From the NCBI RefSeq assembly GCF_006542425.1, contig NZ_VFID01000016.1, positions 124,001 to 188,000 on the forward strand: a DNA stretch of 64,000 nt, read 5' to 3'. The notes below the pieces were generated by a model. That model was not told where the DNA came from. It did not search any database and worked only from the letters and a program-made list of their open reading frames with translations. Shown here one piece after another: positions 51,449 through 61,489 of this stretch; positions within the stretch are counted from its first letter, which is position 1, and each line of letters opens with the position of its first letter. A program made the translations under genes and the position numbers. Source of the stretch: Pseudoxanthomonas sp. z9 (GTDB lineage: Bacteria; Pseudomonadota; Gammaproteobacteria; Xanthomonadales; Xanthomonadaceae).

Positions 51449-52765
51449 ATGACCGTCCGCCCCAGCGCGCTCGCGCTGACCCCGTTGCTGCTGTTCCTGG
51501 CCCTGTTCTTCGGCGCCGGCCTGTACTACACGTCCCAGGGCGACGCCATGGGCTTCTACCAGTTGCGTGCGCCGGTGGCGATCCTGCCGGCGCTGGCGCT
51601 GGGGGCATGGCTGGCCCATCGGCGCGGCGTGGCGGCCTCGCCGACGCTGCTCGGTGGCATGGGCGATGCCAACGTGATGCTGATGTGCCTGATCTTCCTG
51701 CTGGCCGGTGCGTTCGCCACTGTGTCCAAGGCCATCGGCGCGGTGGATGCGGTGGTTGCGTTGGGACTGGGCGCGTTGCCGCCGTCGCTGATCCTGCCCG
51801 GATTGTTCCTGGTCGCTTCCTTCGTGTCGCTGGCCATCGGTACTTCGATGGGCACGATCGCCGCCGTGGTGCCCATCGCGCTGGGTGTCGCCGATGCCGC
51901 CGGCCTGGATCGCGCCCTGGTCGTCGGCGCGGTCATCGGCGGCGCGATGTTCGGCGACAACCTGTCGGTGATCTCGGATACCACGATTGCGGCGACCCGC
52001 AGCCAGGGCGCGGAGATGCGCGACAAGTTCCGCGAGAACTTCAAGATCGCGCTGCCGGCGGCCATCGCCACGGCCGCGCTGCTGGCATTCCAGGGCGATG
52101 GCGCACCGGTGCTGGCGCCGGGCGGGGCGTCGCCCTGGCTGGTGTTGCCCTACGTCCTGGTGCTGATACTGGCCCTGATTGGCCTGGACGTGGTGGTGGT
52201 GCTGGCGATCGGCTTGGCGCTTTCCGGCGTTTTCGGCTTCATCTTCGCTGGCGACTACACGCCGGTCGATCTTGCCGGCGACATTTACGCGGGATTCGAG
52301 AGCATGGTGGAAGTGACCCTGCTTTCGATCCTGATCGGAGGACTGGGAGCGCTGATGAAGGCGAGCGGGGGCCTGGACTGGCTGGCGCGGACGATTGCCC
52401 GTTTCGCCCGCGGCCATACCGGGCGACGCTCCGGTGAGTTCAGTATCGCCGCGCTCTCCGCGGGGACCGACGTCCTGACCGCCAACAACACCGTGGCCAT
52501 CCTCATCACGGGCAGTCTTGCCAAGGACATCGCCGAACGCCACGGCATCACGCCGCGCCGTTCGGCCAGCGTGCTCGATATTTTCGCCTGCGTGATCCAG
52601 GGCGTGCTGCCGTATGGCGCGCAGATCCTGCTGGCCTCCTCGCTGGCCGCGGTTTCACCGCTGGCGCTGGCCGGCAGCGTCCACTATTGCTGGTTGCTCG
52701 CGCTGGCCGCGATCTTCTTCATGATCCTGCCCGCGCGGCGTACCGCCGCCGTGCCGGGAAACTGA
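51449..52765 (+). CDS. Na+/H+ antiporter NhaC family protein
   Basis: 438-aa inner-membrane protein with about eleven helices. NhaC-type motifs are present: GTSMGTIAAVVP (about residues 131-142), FGDNLSVISDTTIAA (about 169-183) and GTDVLTANNTVAI. The charged D and N in the helical breaks are presumed cation ligands. Substrate could be sodium/proton or a small organic acid/proton, as some NhaC homologues transport lactate/malate. Single gene between terminators. Confidence 0.88.
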   Translation: MTVRPSALALTPLLLFLALFFGAGLYYTSQGDAMGFYQLRAPVAILPALALGAWLAHRRGVAASPTLLGGMGDANVMLMCLIFLLAGAFATVSKAIGAVDAVVALGLGALPPSLILPGLFLVASFVSLAIGTSMGTIAAVVPIALGVADAAGLDRALVVGAVIGGAMFGDNLSVISDTTIAATRSQGAEMRDKFRENFKIALPAAIATAALLAFQGDGAPVLAPGGASPWLVLPYVLVLILALIGLDVVVVLAIGLALSGVFGFIFAGDYTPVDLAGDIYAGFESMVEVTLLSILIGGLGALMKASGGLDWLARTIARFARGHTGRRSGEFSIAALSAGTDVLTANNTVAILITGSLAKDIAERHGITPRRSASVLDIFACVIQGVLPYGAQILLASSLAAVSPLALAGSVHYCWLLALAAIFFMILPARRTAAVPGN

Positions 52766-52782
52766 GCGGGCATCCGGAAAGC

Positions 52783-52812
52783 AAAAAAAGGGGCGCATGG
52801 CGCCCCTTTTTT
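52783..52812. terminator. Bidirectional terminator
   Basis: A-tract, GGGGCGC-ATG-GCGCCCC, T-tract (52783-52812), shared by the convergent NhaC and YccA genes. Confidence 0.9.
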
Positions 52813-52832
52813 CGTTTGCTCGCGCGAGGTGC

Positions 52833-53597
52833 TCAGTTGCGCGACTGCAGCTTGGACAGCAGGCGCAGGAACTCGATGTACAGCCAGATCAGGGTGACCA
52901 TCAGGCCGAACGCCGCATACCACTCCATGTACTTGGGTGCGTTCTGCTCCACGCCGGTCTCGATGAAATCGAAATCCAGCACCAGGTTCAACGCCGCCAC
53001 CACCACCACGAACAGGCTGAAGGCGATGCCGATAAGACCCGAGTCGTGGATGTAGGGAATGTTGATGTTGAAGAAGCCCAGCACGATCGTGGCCAGGTAG
53101 ATCAGCGCGATGCCGCCGGTGGCCGCGACCACGCCCAGCTTGAAGTTCTCGGTGGCCTTGATCCAGCCCGAGCGGTAGGCCATCAGCAGCGCGAACAGGG
53201 TGCCGAAGGTCAGCAGCACCGCCTGCAGCACGATGCCGTTGAACTTCACTTCGTACATCGCCGAGATGGCGCCCAGGAACAGGCCTTCGGCCAATGCGTA
53301 CAGCGGCGCGGTGACTGGCGCCCAGGTCTTCTTGAAGATGGTGACCATCGCCAGCACGAAGCCGCCGATGAGACCGCCCAGGATGTACAGCATGGCGCCC
53401 GGAGCCAGCTCGCCGGTCGGGGTGAGGGCGGTATTCCAGGTGTAGGTGGCGGTCAGCACGCACAGCAACAGCAGGATGCCGGTCCGGTTGACCGTGCCGT
53501 TCAGGGTCATCGCGCCGGCGTCGCGCGAAACCACCGCGCCGCTGCCCAGGTCGAGGAAGGTGGACTCCTTAAGAGCCGGATTGCCGCTGCGTATCAT
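52833..53597 (-). CDS. BAX inhibitor-1/YccA family membrane protein
   Basis: 254-aa protein with seven hydrophobic helices and the BI-1-like GLFLGAIS and FVVVVAALNLVLDFDFIE motifs. E. coli YccA (219 aa) modulates FtsH; related proteins leak calcium. The ATG at 53597 (MIRSGNPALKEST) has GAGGG just upstream. The gene faces the NhaC gene through a shared terminator and begins upstream of the tRNA cluster. Confidence 0.9.
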   Translation of the reverse strand: MIRSGNPALKESTFLDLGSGAVVSRDAGAMTLNGTVNRTGILLLLCVLTATYTWNTALTPTGELAPGAMLYILGGLIGGFVLAMVTIFKKTWAPVTAPLYALAEGLFLGAISAMYEVKFNGIVLQAVLLTFGTLFALLMAYRSGWIKATENFKLGVVAATGGIALIYLATIVLGFFNINIPYIHDSGLIGIAFSLFVVVVAALNLVLDFDFIETGVEQNAPKYMEWYAAFGLMVTLIWLYIEFLRLLSKLQSRN

Positions 53598-53747
53598 GGT
53601 TCCCTCATGGTTGATTCGGACTTCTGTCCCCAGCCGCGGAGCATAGCCGATGCCCATGGCCGGACGCGGCGTTTGACAGGAAGGCGGCAGATTCCGACAA
53701 TAGACGGCCTTGTCGACGCTGCCTGGCGCCGATGCCGGGGCCCTCGT

Positions 53748-53824
53748 CGGGGTATAGCGCAGTCTGGTAGCGCATCTGCTTTGGGAGCAGAGGGTCGGGG
53801 GTTCGAATCCCTCTACCCCGACCA
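53748..53824 (+). tRNA. tRNA-Pro (TGG)
   Basis: 77 nt with encoded CCA; acceptor CGGGGTA/TACCCCG; anticodon TGG in the loop TTTGGGA. First of a five-tRNA cluster. Confidence 0.97.
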
Positions 53825-53867
53825 GTCTGGTTCGTCCCGACGACAGGGATGCGACAATCCGGTCCGG

Positions 53868-53944
53868 GCGCCCGTAGCTCAACCGGATAGAGCACCGGCC
53901 TTCTAAGCCGGCGGTTACAGGTTCGAGTCCTGTCGGGCGCGCCA
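53868..53944 (+). tRNA. tRNA-Arg (TCT)
   Basis: 77 nt with encoded CCA; acceptor GCGCCCG/CGGGCGC; anticodon TCT in the loop CTTCTAA. Confidence 0.97.
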
Positions 53945-53988
53945 TCCGGCGCAAGCGACGGACAAATGCGGTAGAAAAAGTTTCAGTG

Positions 53989-54065
53989 GTGGCTGTAGCT
54001 CAGTTGGTTAGAGTACTGGATTGTGATTCCAGATGTCGGGGGTTCGAGTCCCCTCAGCCACCCCA
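53989..54065 (+). tRNA. tRNA-His (GTG)
   Basis: 77 nt with encoded CCA; acceptor GTGGCTG/CAGCCAC with discriminator C and a G at -1; anticodon GTG. Confidence 0.97.
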
Positions 54066-54139
54066 CCCAGCAACGCCTTCGCGCACGCGGGGGTTTGTAA
54101 GAAAAAGAAGATGCGGTTACACTACGCGTCCAGTTTTTG

Positions 54140-54215
54140 GGGCCGTTAGCTCAGTTGGTAGAGCAGTTGACTCTTAATCAATAGGTCCAAGGTTCGAATC
54201 CTTGACGGCCCACCA
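54140..54215 (+). tRNA. tRNA-Lys (CTT)
   Basis: 76 nt with encoded CCA; acceptor GGGCCGT/ACGGCCC; anticodon CTT in the loop CTCTTAA. Confidence 0.97.
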
Positions 54216-54220
54216 AACAG

Positions 54221-54253
54221 AACGCCCGACCGCGAGGTCGGGCGTTTTCTTTT
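54221..54253 (+). terminator. Terminator after tRNA-Lys
   Basis: AACGCCCGACC-GCGA-GGTCGGGCGTT followed by TTCTTTT; ends the first four tRNAs and separates tRNA-Leu. Confidence 0.88.
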
Positions 54254-54302
54254 CCGGGATGCTCCGTCGGCCTTCCCGGCTGGGTAGAATGCCGGCGCCC
54301 CT

Positions 54303-54388
54303 GCGAAAGTGGCGGAATTGGTAGACGCACTGGATTTAGGTTCCAGCGGGTAACCCCCGTGAGGGTTCGAGTCCCTCCTTTCGCACCA
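54303..54388 (+). tRNA. tRNA-Leu (TAG)
   Basis: 86 nt with a long variable arm and encoded CCA; acceptor GCGAAAG/CTTTCGC; anticodon TAG. Confidence 0.97.
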
Positions 54389-54569
54389 CGTCCTTCCGGA
54401 CGTTTCCGGGACCGGCCCGGAATCCCGGGCCCCGGCCATTTCCCGGATTGCCCCGAAATTCCCGTCCCCCGGCGCCTGCGGTTGGCAGGAAAGCCCGGAA
54501 TAGGCGAAACTATTCCGTTCCGCCGGTCGGCACGTCGCGTGTCCGCGGGCGACCCGAATTCATCAACAT

Positions 54570-54583
54570 CATGCCCGGGCATG
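54570..54583. other. Perfect 14-bp palindrome upstream of tig
   Basis: CATGCCCGGGCATG, 27 bp before the tig ATG, followed by a related CCCGGGC. Probably a 5' leader hairpin or binding site. Confidence 0.35.
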
Positions 54584-54610
54584 GGACCCGGGCAGCAGGA
54601 GCCAGTGAGT

Positions 54611-55903
54611 ATGCAAGTTTCGGTCGAATCGGTCGGCAACCTCGAACGCCGCATGACCTTCAGCCTGCCGGCTGAGCGTCTGGATACCCATATCGGTGGC
54701 CGCCTGCGCGAAATCGCGCGCACCGCCCGCATCAAGGGGTTCCGTCCCGGCAAGGTGCCCACCAAGGTGATCGAGCAGCGCTTCGGCCAGCAGGTCCGCG
54801 CCGAGGCCCTTGACGGCCTGCTGCGCGAGACCTTCAACAATGCCGTGCGCGACAACGAGCTGCAATTGGCCGGCAATCCCCGCATCGAGAAGAATGGCGA
54901 GGGCGAGCTGGATTTCATCGCCACCTTCGAAGTGGTGCCGGATTTCGGCGAGATCGACGTCGCCAAGCTCAACGTCATCCGCCACACCGCCGAAGTGGCC
55001 GACGCCGACATCGACCAGATGGTCGAGAACCTGCGCCTGCAGCGCCGCACCTTCGAAGTGGTGCAGCGCGGCGCGAAGGAAGGCGATCGTGTCGAACTGG
55101 AAACCTGGTCGCAGGCCGGTGACGAGCGCCTGCCCGCCGGGGGCTCGGAAAAGGGGGCCACCCTGATCGGCTCGGGCGTGATGTTCGCCGACATCGAGAA
55201 GGGCCTGATCGGCCTGGCCGCCGGCGAGGAAAAGACCATCCAGGTGCAGTTCCCCGCCGACTGGCGCGTGCCGCAGCTGGCCGGCCGCCAGGTGGACGTG
55301 TACGTGAAGGTCACCGAAGTGGCCGAGTCCGTGCTGCCGGCGGTCGACAAGGAATTCATCCGCAGCTTCGGTGTGAAGAGCGGTGACGCCGAGCAGTTCC
55401 GCCGCGACATCCGCAGCAATCTGGAGCGCGAGCTCAAGGGCGCGCTGATGGGTCGCCTGCGCCGGGAAGTCGGCGAGCAGCTGATTGCCGCCTGGGCGCA
55501 CGTGGAAATGCCGCCGCGCCTGGTCGAGAACGAGGCCCGCGCGATGGTCCAGCAGACCGCCGATCAGGCCGCCCGCAATGGCCAGCAGGTGCAGATCCCG
55601 CCGAACGCCCACGAAGGCTTCATGGATGCGGCCCGCAAGCGCGTCCTGGTCGGCCTGCTGGTGGGCGAGGTGGCCCGCCGCAACCAGCTGCGCCTGGACC
55701 CCAAGCGCCTGAACGAGACCCTGCGCCTGATCGCCTCCACCTACGAGGAGCCGGAGCAGGTCATTGAGTTGTACCGCAACGATCCCCAGTTGATGGGAGG
55801 ACTGCAGTCCCGGGTGATGGAAGAGCAGGTGATCGACTGGATCGCCGAGCGCGCCCAGCACACGGAGCAGTCGCTGAGCTTCCAGGAAGCCATCCGGAAC
55901 TAA
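54611..55903 (+). CDS. tig: Trigger factor
   Basis: 430-aa ribosome-associated chaperone. The N-terminal ribosome-binding domain carries the signature GFRPGKVP (about residues 43-50). An FKBP-like PPIase domain spans about 150-245, and the remainder is the helical substrate cradle. Length matches E. coli Tig (432 aa). The ATG at 54611 has AGGAG 9 bp upstream; a GTG at 54605 is too close. First gene of the conserved tig-clpP-clpX-lon-hupB block. Confidence 0.96.
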   Translation: MQVSVESVGNLERRMTFSLPAERLDTHIGGRLREIARTARIKGFRPGKVPTKVIEQRFGQQVRAEALDGLLRETFNNAVRDNELQLAGNPRIEKNGEGELDFIATFEVVPDFGEIDVAKLNVIRHTAEVADADIDQMVENLRLQRRTFEVVQRGAKEGDRVELETWSQAGDERLPAGGSEKGATLIGSGVMFADIEKGLIGLAAGEEKTIQVQFPADWRVPQLAGRQVDVYVKVTEVAESVLPAVDKEFIRSFGVKSGDAEQFRRDIRSNLERELKGALMGRLRREVGEQLIAAWAHVEMPPRLVENEARAMVQQTADQAARNGQQVQIPPNAHEGFMDAARKRVLVGLLVGEVARRNQLRLDPKRLNETLRLIASTYEEPEQVIELYRNDPQLMGGLQSRVMEEQVIDWIAERAQHTEQSLSFQEAIRN

Positions 55904-55996
55904 CGGCGGTTCGCCGGGGCCGACAGGCCCCAGCCCGTCCCGGTCCGGCTATCCTAGGCCGGACCCCTCCACGACAATTTGGGCGCGAATAAGCCG

Positions 55997-56623
55997 ATGA
56001 GCATTGAAACCAAAGCCTTGAACCTGGTGCCGATGGTGGTCGAACAGACCAGCCGCGGCGAGCGCGCCTACGACATCTATTCGCGCCTGCTCAAGGAGCG
56101 CATGATCTTCCTGGTCGGCGGTGTGGACGACCAGGTGGCGAACGTGATCGTGGCGCAGATGCTGTTCCTCGAGGCCGAGAATCCCGAGAAGGACATCAGC
56201 CTGTACATCAATTCGCCCGGCGGCGTGGTCACTGCCGGCATGGCGATCTACGACACCATGCAGTACATCAAGCCGGACGTCAGCACCGTCTGCATCGGCC
56301 AGGCCGCCAGCATGGGCGCGCTGCTGCTGGCCGCCGGCGCCAAGGGCAAGCGCTACGCGCTGCCCAATTCGCGGGTGATGATCCACCAGCCGCTGGGCGG
56401 CTTCCAGGGCCAGGCCACGGACATCGACATCCATGCCCGTGAAATCCTGACCCTGCGTTCGCGCCTGAACCAGATCCTGGCCAAGCACACCGGCCAGGCC
56501 CTGGAAACCATCGAGCGCGACACCGAGCGCGACAATTTCAAGAGCGCCGCCGACGCGCAGGCCTATGGCCTGGTCGACCAGGTGCTGGAACGCCGTCCTG
56601 AAGAGACCATCCAGCCGGCGTGA
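55997..56623 (+). CDS. clpP: ATP-dependent Clp protease proteolytic subunit
   Basis: 208-aa serine peptidase forming the Clp tetradecamer. Catalytic Ser105 (GQAASMGA) and His130 (MIHQPLGG) are visible, with the Asp in the segment near residue 179. The start at 55997 ([15 protein letters not shown]) is typical; an in-frame TTG upstream is unlikely. clpX follows after a promoter-containing gap. It works with ClpX or ClpA. Confidence 0.96.
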   Translation: MSIETKALNLVPMVVEQTSRGERAYDIYSRLLKERMIFLVGGVDDQVANVIVAQMLFLEAENPEKDISLYINSPGGVVTAGMAIYDTMQYIKPDVSTVCIGQAASMGALLLAAGAKGKRYALPNSRVMIHQPLGGFQGQATDIDIHAREILTLRSRLNQILAKHTGQALETIERDTERDNFKSAADAQAYGLVDQVLERRPEETIQPA

Positions 56624-56675
56624 ACCCCGGGCGCGGGCCCGTTTTCCGCGCCTGCCACCCCCTCCGCGGACCCGG

Positions 56676-56703
56676 CTGACAGGCCGGGGCCGTGTGCTAT
56701 TCT
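56676..56703 (+). promoter_or_regulatory. Predicted sigma-70 promoter of clpX
   Basis: CTGACA (56676-56681), 16-bp spacer, TATTCT (56698-56703), about 46 bp before clpX. It would allow clpX expression independent of clpP. Confidence 0.45.
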
Positions 56704-56748
56704 CCGACCGAGTCCGCCTAGCGGGCAGGGTGACCGAGTAATCGAAGC

Positions 56749-58032
56749 ATGAGCGAAGACCGTCAGGGCCGTACCGGCGACAGCAGCAAGATCCTGTATT
56801 GCTCGTTCTGCGGCAAGAGCCAGCATGAAGTCCGCAAGTTGATCGCGGGTCCCAGCGTGTTCATCTGTGATGAATGCGTGGAGCTGTGCAACGACATCAT
56901 CCGCGAGGAACTCGAGGAGAAGGCGCAGTCCGCCCGCAGCCACCTGCCCAAGCCGCGCGAGATCCTGGAAGTCCTGGATCAGTACGTGATCGGCCAGCAG
57001 CGCGCCAAGCGCACCCTGGCGGTGGCGGTCTACAACCACTACAAGCGCATCGAGAGCCGGCAGAAGAACGACGACGTCGAACTGGCCAAGTCGAACATCC
57101 TGCTGGCCGGCCCGACCGGTTCCGGCAAGACCCTGCTGGCCGAGACTTTGGCCCGCCTGCTCAACGTGCCGTTCACCATCGCCGACGCCACCACGCTGAC
57201 CGAAGCCGGTTACGTGGGCGAGGACGTGGAGAACATCATCCAGAAGCTGCTGCAGAAGTGCGACTACGACGTCGAGAAGGCGCAGCAGGGCATCGTCTAC
57301 ATCGATGAAATCGACAAGATTTCGCGCAAGAGCGAAAACCCGTCGATCACCCGCGACGTGTCCGGCGAAGGCGTGCAGCAGGCACTGTTGAAGCTGATCG
57401 AAGGCACCGTCGCCAGCGTGCCGCCGCAGGGCGGTCGCAAGCACCCGCAGCAGGAATTCCTGCAGGTGGACACCAAGAACATATTGTTCATCTGCGGCGG
57501 CGCGTTCGCCGGCCTGGACAAGATCATCCAGCAGCGTTCCACCGAGGCGAGCGGGATTGGCTTCGGCGCCAAGGTCCGCAGCGCCGAGCGCAAGACCGAG
57601 ACCGGCAAGCTGCTGTCCGAGGTCGAGCCGGAAGATCTGATCAAGTTCGGCCTGATCCCCGAGTTCGTCGGCCGCCTGCCGGTGGTCGCGACCCTGGAGG
57701 AGCTGGACGAGCCGGCCCTGGTCAAGATCCTCACCGAACCCAAGAACGCCATCACCAAGCAGTTCAAGAAGCTGTTCGACATGGAAGGCGTGGAACTGGA
57801 GTTCCGTGCGGACGCGCTGTCGGCGATTGCCCGCAAGGCGCTCAAGCGCAAGACCGGCGCGCGTGGCCTGCGCACCATCGTCGAGTCGGTCCTGCTGGAC
57901 ACCATGTACGACCTGCCGTCGCTGGAAAACGTCAGCAAGGTGGTGGTGGACGAATCGGTCATCGAGCATAAATCCGAGCCGTACCTGATCTACCAGAATC
58001 CGCCGGCCCAGAAGGTCGCCGCCGCGGAATGA
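56749..58032 (+). CDS. clpX: ATP-dependent Clp protease ATP-binding subunit
   Basis: 427-aa AAA+ unfoldase. N-terminal zinc-binding domain (CSFCGKSQ and CDECVELC), Walker A GPTGSGKT, Walker [10 protein letters not shown], sensor motifs and the C-terminal D2 small domain are intact; length matches E. coli ClpX (424 aa). It feeds substrates to ClpP. A clear rho-independent terminator follows its stop. Confidence 0.97.
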   Translation: MSEDRQGRTGDSSKILYCSFCGKSQHEVRKLIAGPSVFICDECVELCNDIIREELEEKAQSARSHLPKPREILEVLDQYVIGQQRAKRTLAVAVYNHYKRIESRQKNDDVELAKSNILLAGPTGSGKTLLAETLARLLNVPFTIADATTLTEAGYVGEDVENIIQKLLQKCDYDVEKAQQGIVYIDEIDKISRKSENPSITRDVSGEGVQQALLKLIEGTVASVPPQGGRKHPQQEFLQVDTKNILFICGGAFAGLDKIIQQRSTEASGIGFGAKVRSAERKTETGKLLSEVEPEDLIKFGLIPEFVGRLPVVATLEELDEPALVKILTEPKNAITKQFKKLFDMEGVELEFRADALSAIARKALKRKTGARGLRTIVESVLLDTMYDLPSLENVSKVVVDESVIEHKSEPYLIYQNPPAQKVAAAE

Positions 58033-58088
58033 AGCGAGGCCGAGCATTCGGCGCAAGTGATTGATTCAATTAACATTTTGAGGTTGCA

Positions 58089-58117
58089 CTTGCATCCTCC
58101 CGACAATGGCCCCATAA
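58089..58117 (+). promoter_or_regulatory. Heat-shock (sigma-32)-like promoter of lon
   Basis: CTTGCAT (58089-58095), 14-bp spacer, CCCCATAA (58110-58117). The sigma-32 consensus is CTTGAAA-N11-16-CCCCATNT. It lies 52 bp before lon, and its -10 element overlaps the clpX terminator stem. Confidence 0.55.
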
Positions 58118-58136
58118 CGGGGCCATTGGCTTTTTT
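58105..58136 (+). terminator. Rho-independent terminator of clpX
   Basis: AATGGCCCC-ATAAC-GGGGCCATT-GGC-TTTTTT. Confidence 0.88.
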
Positions 58137-58169
58137 GGCCTCCGTAATTCCGCATCCGCTGGAGCCCCC

Positions 58170-60614
58170 ATGCCCCGCCGTACCCCCACTGAAGTTCTCG
58201 ACCTGCCGGTCCTGCCGCTACGCGACGTAGTGGTGTTCCCGCACATGGTCATTCCCCTGTTCGTCGGCCGCGACAAGTCCATGCGCGCGCTGGAACAGGC
58301 CATGGAAGCGGACAAGCGCATCCTGCTGCTGGCCCAGAAGTCAGCCGAGACCGACGATCCGGTGGCCGCCGATCTCTACAGCATCGGCACCCTGGCCCAG
58401 GTCCTGCAGTTGCTGAAGCTCCCGGACGGCACCATCAAGGTGCTGGTCGAAGGCGTTTCCCGCGTGAAGGTGTCCAACGTCGTCGAGCGCGACGGTTCGC
58501 TGTACGGCGAGGGCGAGGAAATCGAATCCACCGAAGGCCGCGAGCCGCGCGAAATCGAAGCGGTGGCGCGTTCGCTGATGGGCCTGTTCGAACAGTACGT
58601 CAAGACCAACCGCAAGCTGCCGCCGGAACTGCTGCAGACACTGGCCGGCATCGATGAGCCCGGTCGCCTGGCTGACACCATTGCCGCCCACCTGGGCGTG
58701 CGCCTGAGCGACAAGCAGCGCCTGCTGGAAACCATCGGCATCGGCGAACGACTGGAACTGCTGGTCGGCTTCGTCGATGGCGAAATCGACGTGCAGCAAC
58801 TGGAAAAGCGCATCCGCGGCCGGGTCAAGTCGCAGATGGAGAAGAGCCAGCGCGAGTACTACCTCAACGAGCAGATGAAGGCGATCCAGAAGGAACTGGG
58901 CGAGCTCGACGACGCGCCGAACGAGCAGGAAGAACTGGCCCGCAAGATCGCCGAAGCCGGCATGCCCAAGGCGGTGGAAACCAAGGCCAAGAACGAACTC
59001 AACAAGCTCAAGCAGATGTCGCCGATGTCCGCCGAGGCGGCGGTCGTGCGCAACTACCTGGACTGGCTGCTGGGCGTGCCGTGGAAGAAGCGCAGCAAGG
59101 TTCGCAAGGATCTGAAGGTCGCGCAGGAAACCCTGGACGCCGATCATTACGGCCTGGACAAGGTCAAGGAACGGATCCTCGAGTACCTCGCGGTGCAGTC
59201 GCGCGTGCAGAAGATGCGCGGCCCGATCCTGTGCCTGGTCGGACCGCCGGGCGTGGGCAAGACCTCGCTAGGCCAGTCAATCGCCAAGGCGACCAACCGC
59301 AAGTTCGTGCGCATGTCGCTGGGCGGCGTGCGCGACGAGGCCGAGATCCGGGGCCACCGCCGCACCTACGTGGGTTCGATGCCGGGCCGCATCGTGCAGA
59401 ACCTCAACAAGACCGGCAGCAAGAATCCGCTGTTCGTGCTGGATGAAATCGACAAGATGTCGATGGACTTCCGTGGCGATCCCTCGTCGGCGCTGCTGGA
59501 AGTGCTGGATCCGGAGCAGAACAGCGCCTTCAACGATCACTACCTGGAAGTGGATCTGGACCTGTCCGAAGTGATGTTCGTCGCGACCTCCAACTCGCTC
59601 AACATCCCCGGCCCGTTGCTGGATCGCATGGAAGTCATCCGCATCCCGGGCTATACCGAGGATGAGAAGCTCAACATCGCCCTGCGCTACCTGCTGCCCA
59701 AGCAGATCAAGGCCAACGGCCTGAAGCCGGAAGAGCTCACGATCGCCGAGGACGCCATCCGCGACCTGGTGCGTTACTACACGCGCGAATCCGGCGTGCG
59801 CAACCTGGAACGCGAAATCGCCAAGATCTGCCGCAAGGTGGTCAAGGAAATCGCGCTGGCCGGCCCGCAGCCGGCCAGGAAAAAGAAAAAGGGCGCGCTG
59901 GTGCAGGTCAGTTCGAAGAACCTGGACAAGTATTCCGGCGTGCGCCGCTTCGATTTCGGTCGCGCCGAGGAGCAGAACGAGATTGGCCTGGTCACCGGGC
60001 TGGCCTGGACCGAAGTAGGCGGCGATCTGCTGCAGATCGAAGTCGCGCTGGTGCCGGGCAAGGGCCTGCTGACCTTGACCGGCCAGTTGGGCGACGTGAT
60101 GAAGGAATCCGCGGCCGCCGCGATGTCGGTGGTGCGCGCGCGCGCCACCGCGCTGGGCATCGATGCCGAGTACCTGCAGAAGCACGACGTGCACCTGCAC
60201 GTGCCCGATGGCGCGACGCCGAAGGATGGCCCGAGCGCGGGCGCCGCGATGGTGACCGCACTGGTCTCCACGCTGACCCGCACGCCGGTGCGGGCCGACG
60301 TGGCGATGACCGGCGAGATCACCTTGCGCGGACGCGTATCCGCCATCGGTGGCCTGAAGGAGAAACTGCTGGCGGCGCTGCGCGGCGGCATCACCACCGT
60401 GATCATCCCGGAAGAGAACCGCAAGGATCTCGCCGACATTCCCGCCAACGTCACCCAGGGCCTGAAGATCGTGCCGGTCCGCTGGATCGATGAGGTGCTG
60501 GATCTCGCGCTGGAACGGCCACTGGCGCCCGCCGCGGCACCGGCCGAGGGGGGCAAGCCGCGGCGCGTGCCGGCCCGCCGCAAGGCGCCCGTGCAGCCCG
60601 ACGTCAAGCACTGA
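58170..60614 (+). CDS. lon: ATP-dependent protease Lon
   Basis: 814-aa AAA+ serine protease. N-terminal LON substrate domain ([16 protein letters not shown]), Walker [10 protein letters not shown], Walker [10 protein letters not shown], and the protease Ser in [10 protein letters not shown] with its Lys partner in [10 protein letters not shown]. Length is slightly above E. coli Lon (784 aa) because of a basic C-terminal tail. It degrades misfolded and regulatory proteins. Heat-shock-like promoter directly upstream. Confidence 0.97.
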   Translation: MPRRTPTEVLDLPVLPLRDVVVFPHMVIPLFVGRDKSMRALEQAMEADKRILLLAQKSAETDDPVAADLYSIGTLAQVLQLLKLPDGTIKVLVEGVSRVKVSNVVERDGSLYGEGEEIESTEGREPREIEAVARSLMGLFEQYVKTNRKLPPELLQTLAGIDEPGRLADTIAAHLGVRLSDKQRLLETIGIGERLELLVGFVDGEIDVQQLEKRIRGRVKSQMEKSQREYYLNEQMKAIQKELGELDDAPNEQEELARKIAEAGMPKAVETKAKNELNKLKQMSPMSAEAAVVRNYLDWLLGVPWKKRSKVRKDLKVAQETLDADHYGLDKVKERILEYLAVQSRVQKMRGPILCLVGPPGVGKTSLGQSIAKATNRKFVRMSLGGVRDEAEIRGHRRTYVGSMPGRIVQNLNKTGSKNPLFVLDEIDKMSMDFRGDPSSALLEVLDPEQNSAFNDHYLEVDLDLSEVMFVATSNSLNIPGPLLDRMEVIRIPGYTEDEKLNIALRYLLPKQIKANGLKPEELTIAEDAIRDLVRYYTRESGVRNLEREIAKICRKVVKEIALAGPQPARKKKKGALVQVSSKNLDKYSGVRRFDFGRAEEQNEIGLVTGLAWTEVGGDLLQIEVALVPGKGLLTLTGQLGDVMKESAAAAMSVVRARATALGIDAEYLQKHDVHLHVPDGATPKDGPSAGAAMVTALVSTLTRTPVRADVAMTGEITLRGRVSAIGGLKEKLLAALRGGITTVIIPEENRKDLADIPANVTQGLKIVPVRWIDEVLDLALERPLAPAAAPAEGGKPRRVPARRKAPVQPDVKH

Positions 60615-60675
60615 ATCGCGGCACACGCGGAAGGTAAAAAAGCCGCAAAACCCGCGTCATTATTGGGTTTTCGGC

Positions 60676-60704
60676 TTGCGTGCCTGTATACCCGCTGGTA
60701 TAAC
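60676..60704 (+). promoter_or_regulatory. Predicted sigma-70 promoter of hupB
   Basis: TTGCGT (60676-60681), 17-bp spacer, TATAAC (60699-60704), leaving a 5' leader of about 125 nt before hupB. Confidence 0.6.
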
Positions 60705-60835
60705 GGCGTCACCCGCAAACATGATGAGCATCGTTCTCGTCGTGTTCGTGGAAGACGATCGGAAGCGCGTGACGATCAGATTCCCGCGCATTCCGGTTAC
60801 ACATTCCGCGGTTGTTCCGCAAAAGGAGTTTCTAC

Positions 60836-61108
60836 ATGAACAAAACCGAATTGGTTGATGCCGTCGCCGACGAAGCCGAAATGTCCAAGGCTGAAGCTGG
60901 ACGTGCCGTCGACGCCGTGATTTCCAGCATCACCAAGGCCCTGAAGAAGGGCGATAGCGTGACCCTCGTGGGCTTCGGCACCTTCCAGGTGCGCAAGCGC
61001 GCCGCCCGTACCGGCCGCAACCCGAAGACCGGCGACACCATCAAGATCAAGGCTTCCAAGAATCCCGCTTTCAAGGCTGGCAAAGCCCTGAAGGATGCCG
61101 TAAACTAA
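60836..61108 (+). CDS. hupB: DNA-binding protein HU-beta
   Basis: 90-aa nucleoid protein with the HU fold: [12 protein letters not shown] at the start, GFGTF turn, and the DNA-intercalating arm [14 protein letters not shown] with its conserved Pro. The ATG at 60836 follows AAAAGGAG. It sits between lon and the tRNAs, as in related genomes. Codon use is typical of a highly expressed gene. Confidence 0.97.
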   Translation: MNKTELVDAVADEAEMSKAEAGRAVDAVISSITKALKKGDSVTLVGFGTFQVRKRAARTGRNPKTGDTIKIKASKNPAFKAGKALKDAVN

Positions 61109-61146
61109 TTGGCTCGCTGCTGCCGAGTGAGTCCGGTCGGTTGAAC

Positions 61147-61221
61147 GGGTGCTTAGCTCAGCGGTAGAGCGTCGCCCTTACAAGGCGAGGGTCGGGGGTT
61201 CGAAACCCTCAGCACCCACCA
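61147..61221 (+). tRNA. tRNA-Val (TAC)
   Basis: 75 nt with encoded CCA; acceptor GGGTGCT/AGCACCC; anticodon TAC in the loop CTTACAA. Confidence 0.97.
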
Positions 61222-61248
61222 AACCGGACCAACTGTTTTAGTTTCCGC

Positions 61249-61325
61249 GGAGTGGTAGTTCAGTCGGTTAGAATGCTGGCCTGTCACGCCGGAGGTCGCG
61301 GGTTCGAGTCCCGTCCACTCCGCCA
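61249..61325 (+). tRNA. tRNA-Asp (GTC), first copy
   Basis: 77 nt with encoded CCA; acceptor GGAGTGG/CCACTCC; anticodon GTC. Identical to the copy at 63157, including three bases before it (80 bp in total). Confidence 0.97.
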
Positions 61326-61334
61326 CGAACATGA

Positions 61335-61361
61335 AAAACCCCTGAGAAATCAGGGGTTTTT
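61335..61361 (+). terminator. Terminator after the first tRNA-Asp
   Basis: AAAACCCCTGA-GAAA-TCAGGGGTTTTTT. Confidence 0.88.
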
Positions 61362-61489
61362 TGTTGCCTGACGATTGCGGAAACGCGTTGATGCGACTGT
61401 TCCTTGTTTCCAGCCATCGGATCGATGCAGGCGGGGAGCGAGCGCGGCGGCTGGGCGTCCCGCAGGGACCGCGCCTCTTTTTGGCTTCG

